DNA of 64,000 nucleotides from Symsagittifera roscoffensis (Eukaryota > Xenacoelomorpha > Acoela > Convolutidae). Location: the NCBI RefSeq assembly GCF_963678635.1, contig NC_087063.1, positions 7,782,386 through 7,846,385 on the forward strand, written 5' to 3'. Made by a program: the position numbers and the translations under genes. This document shows, one piece after another, positions 51,235-61,032 of this stretch. The notes below the pieces were generated by a model, which saw only the letters and a list, made by a program, of their open reading frames with translations, had not been told where the DNA came from and did no database searches. Position 1 is the first letter of the stretch. Each line of letters begins with the position of its first letter.

Positions 51235-51782
51235 ACCCAAAAGGTTGACTTGGACGTTTATAGCAATCGAAATTTTAAAATCCTCTTGACATAAACATAA
51301 GTGGATCTCTTTAACCCTCCCCCAAAGGTGTCTGGGTCAAAATCAGTTCATCTTATCCTACTTCTTTCATGGACGCTTCTGAATGAACCCAATTTTAGCA
51401 GATTTCCAGATTTCTTTTTTTAAGTGACTTATCGCGACTCATAGCAGATATTTTCCATTTTATACAGCACTGAATCGCGAGACACTGAGTCACAATACTA
51501 TCCACAATCCCGAAAAGGTTATGCTCATGTTCGGATTTAGTGAGCAATTTCACTATTTGTAGATTTCGAGGGCAAGGGTTCTCTCCTGTAAGTCACTTAT
51601 CGCAACCCAGAGTCGCCACGGACTCTCCCCCTTTATTCAGTTCTATTGCTGTGGATTGAATCACAGTATTATCCACAAACCCGAAAAATTGAATTGATGG
51701 TCTTGATGGGCTCAAATCAAACCGTTTTGAAGCTTCCCCCGTTAGTTGCTCTTTTTCGCTTCTCAATTTTTCTAATTGTTCC

Positions 51783-51788
51783 AATAAA
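51783..51788 (+). terminator. First AATAAA after the SNARE stop codon
   Basis: AATAAA, 549 bases after the stop, at the edge of repeat D. The 3' UTR between them contains an imperfect duplication (two blocks with TCACTTATCGC / CACARTAYTATCCACAA). Confidence 0.45.
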
Positions 51789-52031
51789 GCTTGTGAGGAA
51801 TATGTATTTAACAAAACATTCAAGAAAAACAAATGTAGCTTACAAGGCCAGTGATGAGCTAACTAATTAGTACGATGCTTCTACAGAAAAGCTCGCCTCT
51901 CGTTCGATCAATCACAACATAGATACAATCGCTCGTCGGTCCTCGCTTGACTGGAATCCAAACTCGCTAGCTCCTTAGTTCAATTCGCTCACGCATATTA
52001 TCTCACCCGATATCTAACTTCGGGTCGCACC

Positions 52032-52080
<49 letters not shown>

Positions 52081-52172
52081 TCCTTTCCATTAGGAACACT
52101 CCAAATATAACTAACCGGAATCTATCTTTGTGTCAATCCAAGTCAACTATCTCGTTGAATCACCAGTTGAGT
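51786..52172 (+). repeat. Repeat D, copy 1
   Basis: Nearly identical to 55299-55656: starts AAGCTTGTGAGGAATATG, contains ACAATCGCTCGTCGGTCCTC and CTAACTTCGGGTCGCACC, then a CTAA array, then CCATTAGGAACACTCCAAAT. Here the CTAA array is longer. The class is unknown. Confidence 0.88.
52031..52080. repeat. CTAA microsatellite
   Basis: About 12 units of CTAA within repeat D. The second D copy has only about four (55545-55565). Confidence 0.95.
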
Positions 52173-52674
52173 TAATTAGTCACTTAGCTGAGACTTTTTT
52201 ACATCAGACTTTTTTTGATTTTGTTTTCTCTCAAACTTTGAGTTATGTTCATCTCTACAAGTCCTGCGTTTTATTTTCGTTAGCTTTAAACAAAACCCTA
52301 ACAAAATGATTTATCTGACGTTACTGATCCTAAAAGCCGAGTTCAGAATAGGTAACTCTAGCTGAGTTGTGCAAATACAAGGTTCATCCCTAATCCAAGC
52401 AATAATTAAATACACAACTCCCCAAGGAGTTTTTACCTCGTTATTATTCCAGTTTCTCCTGGCTAAGAAAGGTCATTTTCAAGGATAGCTATATCACTTC
52501 AAGCCTCTAACCTTCTTATCTATGGTCTATTTCAATCCCAAACTTCTAGCTATAGAGAAGCGTATTTTGCCCCTAATTCAGCCAAAAAGCCACCACCTGG
52601 AGCTAATTAAATAAACCATCTAATCATCTAATTTAGATGATTTAGTCCTGGTCGCCGCAATGGCGTTTTGGTCC

Positions 52675-53439
52675 CCTGGGTCGAGATCCCGCTCAAAAAC
52701 CGCTCAAGATATGGGCGGTTAGAGCGGTTTTCCAGCAAGATTTGAGCGGTTTGAGCGGTTTAGGTGGTTTTTTTAGAAAAACCGCTCAAGCCGCTCAAAT
52801 CTTGCTTAAAAAACCGCTCAAACACCGCTCATTTCTTGCGGTGATTTTTGAACGGTTTTTCAAGCATGATTTGAGCGGTTTTTAAGCGGTTTTTGAGCGG
52901 TCTTATAAAGAAAACCGATTAAAACCAACAAAAAGGCCTGGAAAGGTAATGTGACGCTAAGATGCAGTTTGTATGTATGTATGTATGTATGCATGTTTAA
53001 ATGTAATTTAGTTTGTATCTATGTATGTATGTATGTATGTATGTATGTATGTATGTATGTATGTATGTATGTATGTATGTATGTATGTATGTATGTATGT
53101 ATGTATGTATGTATGAATGTATGTATGTATGTGTGTATAGATGTATGTACGTATCTTTGTATATATCTATGAGCGATTATATATCTATGAGTTCAAAAAC
53201 CGCGCAAGATTTGAACGGTTTTTGAGCGGTTTATCTAAAAAAAACGCTCAAAAACCGCGCAAGATTTGGACGGTTTTTAAGCGGTTTTTCTAGATAAACC
53301 ACTCAAAAACCGCTCAAATCTTGCGCGGTTTTTGAGCGGTTTTTTAAGTTAAACCGTTCAAAAACCGCTTAAACCGCTCGTTTTGAAGCAAGATTTTGAG
53401 CGTAATTGTCAAAATAACCGCTCAAACTGCTCAAAAGCT
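52675..53439. mobile_element. Foldback element (family F) of CCGCTCAAAA units with ATGT core
   Basis: Begins CCTGGGTCGAGATCCCGCTC, the family F end motif. Both arms consist of CCGCTCAAAA / TTTTGAGCGG units in changing orientation with CAAGATTTGAGCGG variants. The centre is a long ATGT microsatellite. The element is missing from repeat E copy 2 (at about 63525), so it is an insertion there or a clean loss from the other copy. Confidence 0.82.
52971..53130. repeat. ATGT microsatellite
   Basis: About 160 bp of TATG/ATGT units with a few interruptions, at the centre of the foldback element. It produces spurious CMYVCMYV coding frames. Confidence 0.95.
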
Positions 53440-53760
53440 CAGTTACTTTGGGAAGTCCAATTGTCTGGTTGAGTTGAACCCAATGTTTGAGTAGTTTCAC
53501 TCGTATTCAATCCATTCTTCAACATTGCACCTAAGAGTTATGTTCTTTAGCTTCAGCTTCCTATCGCATAAGTTTTTACCAAGTAAACGCAGGGTGATCG
53601 ACTCCTTCAGTGGGTTGGGATTCGGATTTAACTTCGTTAATCCTAGTGTTTTTATGCGATTTCGCGACTAAGAGCGGAAAGTTCAAATAGAGGTCACTCC
53701 GCGGTCAACAAGGTTCAGTCTTCCATATTCTGCATGAGTTTTTGAAAGAGTTCCAACCTA

Positions 53761-53908
53761 TCAAATTTCATCATCCGGGGTGCTTTTAGTACTTATTAAA
53801 TGATCCCATTTTTTACGTTCCGTTAATAATTTTTGCGCGAAAACGCCGTTAACACCAGAAGAAGTCGCTGAAGCGATTTTTTTAACAAGAGTTTTTGTTC
53901 CGGGTTTC
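53761..53908 (-). pseudogene. Truncated C-terminal end of an unknown ORF (repeat E copy 1)
   Basis: Encodes a 48-residue C terminus with SSGVNGVFAQKLLTERKKWD before the stop. A stop codon lies directly upstream, where the sequence changes to that adjoining the OTU-like module. It is homologous to the open frame at 63853-63999. The codon frame is conserved between the copies. No family is recognised. Confidence 0.35.
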
Positions 53909-54031
53909 TATGTGGTGTGTAGAATGGGTAATTCTACTTAAAACTACATAGCCGGAAAATAATTTACCGATAGATTGAATTATTAAAATCGTTCGACATC
54001 AAAATTATAGAATTTTAGGGGAGTTTTCAGT

Positions 54032-54295
54032 TCATAGAAATCTCTCATAGTTTTCCGAGACCAGCTCTATGAGGGAGCAAGCCTCCCCGATATCTCCAGC
54101 TAACACCATGCGGCGACGGCCCAAGTTCTTTGCAAACTCGCCCAGCTTGCTGGCCAAATCCCGCGCAACCGGGCTCCCCGCGAATAGGGTCATTTCGTCG
54201 AGCTCTTCCTCTCCCACGAACCGGATGAAGATGGGTGACACGCTATAACCGCCCCTGGTATTCCCCATGTAGGCAGCGGCTTTGATTTGGGACAC
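54032..54295 (-). CDS. Small conserved ORF of the OTU-like module, copy 1
   Basis: About 87 residues without an ATG at the head of the frame (the frame is open further up). It aligns with 55756-56037 over its whole length, sharing AAYxGxxRG, GSPVAR, AKNLG, and DIGE followed by SLxxLxSE. It looks helical and soluble. The function is unknown; retention of this pattern in two diverged copies suggests it was a real protein. It lies 283 bp downstream of the OTU-like ORF. Confidence 0.5.
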   Translation of the reverse strand: MSQIKAAAYMGNTRGGYSVSPIFIRFVGEEELDEMTLFAGSPVARDLASKLGEFAKNLGRRRMVLAGDIGEACSLIELVSENYERFL

Positions 54296-54577
54296 CTGGC
54301 GTGGAAGTTCCTCCGGCTTCTGGGACCGGCCCCAGAAGACGCAAGGGCAGTCCGGGCAGAACCCCTACTCTAGGTCAAGGTTCCAGACGATTTTGCTTCG
54401 GGACATTGGTAGATTGATCGTGAGTCTAAATAGGACAAGTACGGTTATTTCTAAGTTAGTGAAAAGATGGGCTAAAATACAGGTTAGAAATCATTCCGAA
54501 CAAATTATTCCGAAGTTTGCTCACGTTTTGATGCAATTGATTGTAGCGATGATTCAAATTAGAATGATCCGCACAGC

Positions 54578-55300
54578 TCAATTTCGAACGTCCCATAAAC
54601 TGGTAAATATTCGTAGTAAAGATTTGCATGAGTTGAACGACTCGAAGCATGTGCATAATGGATACCCAAGTTGGTCGAAATTAAATAAGAAGATGAAAAT
54701 GAGGTGGATATATGTAATAATATGAAAGGTGAAAGTAAAAGGGGATTTTGGATAACTTTTTGACGTTTTTGGACAAATCCCAGTGATAAGGGCGACGTGC
54801 CCCTCCCCCTTATGGACCCCCTGATGTTGCATCCAGTACTGGAGGTAGATGGCTTCCGATCCGTTTTTTCCGTGCTTATTCCCCGCGATGTAACTCCACT
54901 TAGGGAGACTTAGGTCGGTCCGGTACTCGTATATATGTACTCCGAGCATTTCGGCGAGAAGGTGCATGTCGGAATCAATCACTCCTCGGAAAAATAATGT
55001 TTTGTTGGCATCGTGATAAGGGTAATAATAAGAGCCTAACCGCTTTCGTTCGCTCGATTGCCGATCCTCTAAGGTCCGTTGCAGGCGGTACGACTGTTCC
55101 TTTCTCCCGGTATTAAGGTAATGTATGCAATCCAGTAAACAAGAAGTAAGAGTACAAGCACCTTCAATTGTAATCGGTTCGTGCGTACGAATGTTGGCGC
55201 TATCGCAGTCCTGGGTGGCAAAAGGGTTTTTTCCGGCAATGAAGACAGGGACGCCAGGCTTATGCGAACAATTTCCCTTCGCTTTCTTCACCGGTGTCAA
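54578..55300 (-). CDS. OTU-protease-like ORF, copy 1, 5'-truncated
   Basis: 240 residues, beginning at a TTG where repeat D joins; the other copy has ATG and about 140 more residues upstream. TIEGACTLTS (Cys49) resembles the OTU Cys box (DGNCLFR). IHYLNTGRKEQSYRLQ resembles the following helix. DMHLLAEMLGVHIYEY matches the OTU block before the core strand. GEGHVALI (His168) stands where the catalytic His is expected. OTU proteases cleave ubiquitin and occur in several viruses and transposons. The last 50 or so residues are low-complexity and may be read-through. The assignment rests on motif order only. The truncation makes expression as a full protein unlikely. Confidence 0.45.
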   Translation of the reverse strand: MTPVKKAKGNCSHKPGVPVFIAGKNPFATQDCDSANIRTHEPITIEGACTLTSCLLDCIHYLNTGRKEQSYRLQRTLEDRQSSERKRLGSYYYPYHDANKTLFFRGVIDSDMHLLAEMLGVHIYEYRTDLSLPKWSYIAGNKHGKNGSEAIYLQYWMQHQGVHKGEGHVALITGICPKTSKSYPKSPFTFTFHIITYIHLIFIFLFNFDQLGYPLCTCFESFNSCKSLLRIFTSLWDVRN

Positions 55301-55656
55301 GCTTGTGAGGAATATGTATTTAACAAAACATTCAAGAAAAATAAATGTAGCTTACAAGGCCAGTGGTGAGCTTACTAATTAGTACGATGCTTCAACAGAA
55401 ACGCTCGCCTCTCGTTCGTTCAATCACTACATAGATACAATCGCTCGTCGGTCCTCGCTTGACTGTAATCCAAACTCGCTAGCTCCATAGTTCAATTCGC
55501 TCACGCATATAATCTCACCCGATATCTAACTTCGGGTCGCACCAATAACTAACTAACTAACTAATCCTTTCCATTAGGAACACTCCAAATATGACTAACC
55601 GGAATCTGTCTTTGTGTCGATGCAAATCAACTATTTTGTTGAATCACCAATTGAGT
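55299..55656 (+). repeat. Repeat D, copy 2
   Basis: Begins exactly at the first codon of the truncated OTU-like ORF (AAGCTTGTGAGG) and ends near GAATCACCAATTGAGTG. Very similar to copy 1 except for the shorter CTAA array. Confidence 0.88.
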
Positions 55657-55755
55657 GTATATGTAGAATATGTGATTGTACCTAAACTCATATAGCCGGA
55701 AAACGCAGTTTATATTTAAATTCAATTCGATTATATACATATTGGAGAGTAATAT

Positions 55756-56037
55756 TTACATCAATAGATCGATAAATTCGGAGGCCAGGTCAACGAGTGA
55801 CCTGACCTCACCAATGTCGGCCTTTAATTCTTTTTGTTCTGAACCAAGGTTTTTCGCCCATGTCTTCAACTGGCGTATCAGTTCCCGGGCGACAGGGCTT
55901 CCTGGGTTTAACGACGTGAGTTCCTCTTGCCTATTCCGTAGGAATGTAATCGTCAGTGGAAACACATCGAAGTCCCCACGGACGTCTCCTAGGTAGGCCG
56001 CCGTGCAAATCGTGAGGACCCGAAAGGGGGAAGTCAT
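55756..56037 (-). CDS. Small conserved ORF of the OTU-like module, copy 2
   Basis: 93 residues from a good ATG at 56037. Shares with copy 1 the blocks AAYLGDVRG, GSPVARELIRQL, WAKNLG and ADIGEVRSLVDLASE. It has no signal peptide or membrane segment. It is intact although the neighbouring OTU-like ORF is broken. About 590 bp separate it from the stop of that ORF. Confidence 0.55.
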   Translation of the reverse strand: MTSPFRVLTICTAAYLGDVRGDFDVFPLTITFLRNRQEELTSLNPGSPVARELIRQLKTWAKNLGSEQKELKADIGEVRSLVDLASEFIDLLM

Positions 56038-56499
56038 TTTTTTTCCGGCCGTTCGAACCAGAAGAAGGGGTCAGCCTTAGGCCACACCCCTTCGAAATTC
56101 AAGACCCAAATTTGCTTGTAGGGCATGTTGATATTCGATTCGAAATTGATTCTAAATAGGACAAAATGTTAAGTGAAAAGAGGGGCTAAAAATACAGGTT
56201 ACAAAATATTCAAAACAAATTATTGAAAGTTTATACCGAAAGATTACTCACGTTTTACAGCAATTGAAGTAAGCGATGATTCAGATTGGAAGGATTTGCA
56301 CAGCCCAAAATTGAACGTCCTATAAACTAGTAAAAATTTGTAGTAAATATTTGTCAGAGTTGAACGAATCGAAGCATGTGCATAATATATATCCAAATTG
56401 GTGGAAATTAAATAAGAGGATGAAAATGAGGTGGATATAGTTAATAATATGAATGGTGAATTCTAATGTGAATTTTGGGTAAAATTATGATATTTTTGG

Positions 56500-57444
56500 A
56501 CGCATCCCAGTAATGATGGCTACATGTCCCTCCCCCTTATGGACCCCCTCAAGTTGTAGCCAGTATTAAAGGTAGATAGCTTCCTCCCCGTTTTGGCCGT
56601 GTTTATTCCCCGCGATGAAATTCTATTTGGTGGGACTTAGGTCGGTCCAGTACTCGTATATATGTACCCTAAGCATTTCGGCGAGCAGAAGCATGTCGGA
56701 ATCGATGAACCCCCGGGATAGTAACGTTTTGCCGGGATCGTGATAAGGGTAATAGGAGGAGCCTAACCGCTTTTGTTCGCGCGATTGCCGATCCTCTAGG
56801 GTCCATTGAAGGCGGTACGACTGTACCTTTCTCCCGGTAATAAGGTAATGTATGCAATCCAGTAAACGAGAAGAAAGAGTACAAGTACCTTCAATTGTAA
56901 TCGGTTCGTGCGAACGAATGTTGGCGCTATCGCAGTCCTGGGTGGCAATAGGGTTTTTTCCGGCAATGAAGACAGAGACGCCAGGCTTATGTGAACGATT
57001 TCCCTTTGCTTTCTTCACCGGCGTCATAATCGTTCGACATATTCGTTCGCGTGTCTTGGCCGTTAAGTGCCGCATGGGGACTTTGTCGGATAAAATCATC
57101 CTGGCTTCTGCAATCTCGATACGTTCGATGTAGATATTTTGGCAACTAACTAGGAGGTTTCCTTCAATAAAATACCTCGAAAGTGCTTCTCGATGTAATT
57201 CACAGCAGTTTCCCTGGTGGTCTAATGCCGATTTGTGTAAGTTCCGTAGCACGGGAGTGACGTTAAGTCCGTGTAGAACATTTTTCCCGTCTCGGCATAG
57301 TGTACGACCGAGAATGGAAAATTTCTTCATCTTTAAGTGGAAACTTTTCCGTTGGTTACGGTAAAGCGGGCGGACAATATCATCCTTCCCTTTGGAATCG
57401 TCTTGAAAGTATTGAGAAAATTTGGTATATGTTTCAAAATCCAT
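56500..57444 (-). pseudogene. OTU-protease-like ORF, copy 2, broken by stop codons
   Basis: Starts at ATG 57444 and runs 273 residues to a TAG (56623-56625). That stop replaces the Trp codon of the homologous position in copy 1. The frame continues downstream with a further TAA, and still shows AGNKHGQNGEEAIYL and GVHKGEGHVAIITG, so the His region survives only as relic. Residues 185-191 give EGTCTLS (Cys188). An N-terminal part (1-140) not present in copy 1 contains LHKSALDHQG and SCQN, faintly reminiscent of an H2C2 finger. This is an inactivated copy. Confidence 0.5.
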
Positions 57445-57591
57445 GGTAACTATCAAGAATTGATTAATATGTATTAAGGTAAATTGAATGTTTAGTACGC
57501 AACTTGATGATCGACCGGTAAATAATAAAGTAGCTAAGTTAATCGAATTAAACTTGAATTTTCTCAAGCAGCGGGGAAATAATCCCCCCAC

Positions 57592-58055
57592 TTAGTGAAA
57601 ATGGGTGGTGGAATATCCCCGGACAGTCCCTACCCCAACTCGGGACCTACCGGGGCGGACTTTTTGAAATTTATTGGAGTGATACTTGAGATGATTTGAC
57701 CCGGGCATGCAAAAAGTTGGACCCACGCAACCCCCCGGGCCGAGTGATAACGGTTCCCGGAAATGCAAATGGTCTCGCTGGAAATTCTTAGTTATTGGTC
57801 CGATTGAGTTCATTTTTTCGTATGTGGTAGCCCTAGGTGAGGAAAGCTTAAGTTTGAAGTTTCGGAACCCCAAGGTTACCCCGGCCCAATTTACGCCCTA
57901 AACAAATAAACCCCCACCAGAATTCTGGAGGCTATTTCTCGACCCTCAGTGACCCTAGGGAGCTGAAACTTACAGGGATGGTAGATAGTGATATGGTGTA
58001 TCGTATGTTAAGATGATGACGCGATTGGGTGATGATGGCACGGGCTATTTTTCAA
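57592..58055. other. GC-richer head region of the module
   Basis: It holds a minus-strand frame (57592-57873) with a Gly/Pro-rich, unrecognised product, and several C/G runs such as ACCCCCCGGGCC. It may be the untranslated leader or a promoter region of the mobile module. No known gene. Confidence 0.35.
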
Positions 58056-59404
58056 ATGTAAGTTAAGCAAAGCTTTGCACTCTAAGTGAAGCAAATCAAA
58101 AATTTTCATCAAACCACTGAAATAATTCCCTATTTTTCAACCTCAAAACACTTGGATTCAGACTTACAGAGTCAAAATGGAGCTTCGAGCCACTTGAGAA
58201 ATAAAATGGTATGACAACTAGCCAAAAAAAATCAGAAAGCTAGGAAATACAAAAAATCATCATTGAAACCAAAAACAATTAGTGTCTTATATCACAAAAA
58301 CTTTCGTTTGAGGAACGCAAATTTTGTCCAGCTGTAAAGAGCAGACAAAATTGAATATACTAACAAGGAGCCAAAAAAAGTTAGAATCTGAAAAGTTAAT
58401 CCTTCCTCCGAATGAAAAAGCATTAATATACATTTTTGTTTTTTCAATGACGTGTTAAGAGTAAAAAAAACCGAGATATTACAGGATGAAGCCCGTTGAG
58501 TCAAAACATAGAAAAACAGGAAAAAATGCAAAATAATTTGTACAAAAACTTCGGTGGTAATTTTATAATTTACAGGAGAATATCAAAACAAATTCAAATT
58601 TCAGTACAAGTTGATTGAAAAAAGAAGCGTCTATTTGTAGAAAAAAAAAACATACACAACATGAACAGCTCATACTAATTTTTTTTCACTTTTGAGCTGA
58701 CTTATGTAGTTAAATTTGCACAAATATTTTTACAAAAAAAGGCAATGATCGAAATGATATCTCTTTCTCTTACTTTCATTGAAAACAAATCAAGTATAAT
58801 TAGAACTACGGGTGGATCTAGAATTTTCTCGAGGGGGGGGGGGCGGATTTTCAAAAAAATTTTGAAATTTTTTTTTCGACTTTTTTTAGGTCGACCAAAT
58901 TAGGTAATTTTTTCAAGCGCTCTCAAAGCACTAAAAAGTCCCTGTTTTCGTGTTTAGGCACTTTTTGAACAATTTTGACCAAAAAAATTGCGTTTTTTTG
59001 GCTCGTGCTCCCCACTCAATTTTAGTATATATCATTGGCGCCAATATTAGTATATATTGTATAAATCAAAGTTTTTACAACTGCTTCAGTACGTAACTTG
59101 CATTATTCAGATAATATACTTTTTGTTTTGTTCCCATTTCAGCCCCCACCCCACCAAATTATATGCCCTAAAATAGGGTAGAGTTGGGGTGATATTGCTT
59201 CGCTTCCAGGCTGTCTGACTTGCGGTCGTCAGCGTGTACAGTTTGGTTTGTTTTTACAATTACAGCGCTACGTTTTACCATCCATCTGTAGTTATGAAAA
59301 TTGAATTCAGTTTTTAATCAATGAGAGCATCCAAAATGGTTCTTTTAACCACAACTTTTTTCTAACAGGCTGAATTTAACTGATGTTTAAATAAAATAAT
59401 TGAA
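58056..59404 (+). repeat. Repeat C, copy 2
   Basis: Matches 49541-51003 throughout, including an embedded family A copy (from 58803, with a G9 run). It starts directly beside the OTU-like module and ends at AATAAAATAATTGAATA, where a repeat E fragment follows. Confidence 0.85.
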
Positions 59405-59505
59405 TAAGTCCAATTGTCTGGTTAAGCTGAACCCAATGTTTGAGTAGTTTCACTCGTATTCAATCCATTCTTCAACATTGCACCTAAGAGTTATGTTCTT
59501 TAGCT

Positions 59506-59787
59506 TCAGCTTCCTATCGCAAGGTTTTTTTTACCAAGTAAACGCAAGGTGATTGACTCCTTCTTCAGTGGGTTGGGATTCGATAAATCTGATAACTTCC
59601 GTTCCAACCGCTGAATTTGGTCCATCTTTTTGATATGGCTACCTGCATCCACTGGATCCCGAGAAATGACTTCGAAGTCAGGGTGTCGACTATTTACTTT
59701 GCGCGGAACATATAAATTAGGGGTGCAGGGGAGCTGCGTTTCTATACTTGAGCTTACCTCAGCTAGGTCGAAAACTTTAAGCCCCAT
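59506..59787 (-). CDS. Hypothetical 93-residue ORF (duplicate 1)
   Basis: ATG-initiated, polar, with a charged helix (IKKMDQIQRLERKLSDL). Part of its C-terminal end overlaps a repeat E fragment. No family recognised. It is probably a fragment of a repeat-borne gene. An identical second copy lies 1245 bp further on. Confidence 0.25.
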   Translation of the reverse strand: MGLKVFDLAEVSSSIETQLPCTPNLYVPRKVNSRHPDFEVISRDPVDAGSHIKKMDQIQRLERKLSDLSNPNPLKKESITLRLLGKKNLAIGS

Positions 59788-60750
59788 TTAAACCGTTAGT
59801 TACTGAGCTCTAGTACACAAATTTATTTTTTGGAACATCTATCACATGGCAAGGAGGGTCTGAGGAGTCAATTTTTTGGCAAGCCCGGTTTATCATTTTC
59901 CTACAATTTCGGCGACTTTATTGTTGAGTACTGAGTTTATTGTTCGAATTGCTTTTTTTGTGGCTCTAATCTCAAGTGTTTTAATTTTATCTCAACGCTC
60001 AAGTGTTCAGTTTTTCTAACTTAAAATTGATAATCATTGTGGCAGTGCTTGATTCATGTTTCCTTTATAGCGTTCTTCTTTTTTCTTTGTTCAGTGAAAG
60101 ATGTTTCGGAGTATAAATTCTCCAAACACTATTTTCTGATCATCACTATGTTTTCCTGAGTCCACTGTCACCTTTCTATGTTTCTAAAATAGGGTAGAGT
60201 TGGGGTGATATTGCTTCGCTTCCAGGCTGTCTGACTTGCGGTCGTCAGCGTGTACAGTTTGGTTTGTTTTTACAATTACAGCGCTACGTTTTACCATCCA
60301 TCTGTAGTTATGAAAATTGAATTCAGTTTTTAATCAATGAGAGCATCCAAAATGGTTCCTGAGTTCCTGAGTCACTATGTTTTCCTGAGTCCACTGTCAC
60401 CTTTCTATGTTTCTAAAATAGGGTAGAGTTGGGGTGATATTGCTTCGCTTCCAGGCTGTCTGACTTGCGGTCGTCAGCGTGTACAGTTTGGTTTGTTTTT
60501 ACAATTACAGCGCTACGTTTTACCATCCATCTGTAGTTATGAAAATTGAATTCAGTTTTTAATCAATGAGAGCATCCAAAATGGTTCTTTTAACCACAAC
60601 TTTTTTCTAACAGGCTGAATTTAACTGATGTTTAAATAAAATAATTGAATAAGTCCAATTGTCTGGTTAAGCTGAACCCAATGTTTGAGTAGTTTCACTC
60701 GTATTCAATCCATTCTTCAACATTGCACCTAAGAGTTATGTTCTTTAGCT

Positions 60751-61032
60751 TCAGCTTCCTATCGCAAGGTTTTTTTTACCAAGTAAACGCAAGGTGATTG
60801 ACTCCTTCTTCAGTGGGTTGGGATTCGATAAATCTGATAACTTCCGTTCCAACCGCTGAATTTGGTCCATCTTTTTGATATGGCTACCTGCATCCACTGG
60901 ATCCCGAGAAATGACTTCGAAGTCAGGGTGTCGACTATTTACTTTGCGCGGAACATATAAATTAGGGGTGCAGGGGAGCTGCGTTTCTATACTTGAGCTT
61001 ACCTCAGCTAGGTCGAAAACTTTAAGCCCCAT
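60751..61032 (-). CDS. Hypothetical 93-residue ORF (duplicate 2)
   Basis: Identical to the ORF at 59506-59787, carried in the second unit of the tandem duplication. Upstream on the same strand, 61336 to about 61590 is another open stretch containing GVDILFVVVDERYSGVRRLV, possibly part of the same old coding region. Confidence 0.25.
   Translation of the reverse strand: MGLKVFDLAEVSSSIETQLPCTPNLYVPRKVNSRHPDFEVISRDPVDAGSHIKKMDQIQRLERKLSDLSNPNPLKKESITLRLLGKKNLAIGS

Larger units (their letters stand above)
52190..53910 (+). repeat. Repeat E, copy 1 (interrupted by a foldback insertion)
   Basis: 52190-52674 and 53440-53910 match 63070-63524 and 63529-64000 continuously. The 765 bp between them are absent from the second copy. 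A small open frame at its minus-strand end (53761-53908) has a homologue at the window edge. Confidence 0.88.

Noticed and set aside
52640-52700. A tRNA gene at the B-box-like GGGTCGAGATCCC
   Set aside because: No A box, acceptor stem or anticodon arm could be folded around it.
52951-53225. Open frames coding CMYVCMYV repeats
   Set aside because: They are translations of the ATGT microsatellite inside a foldback element.
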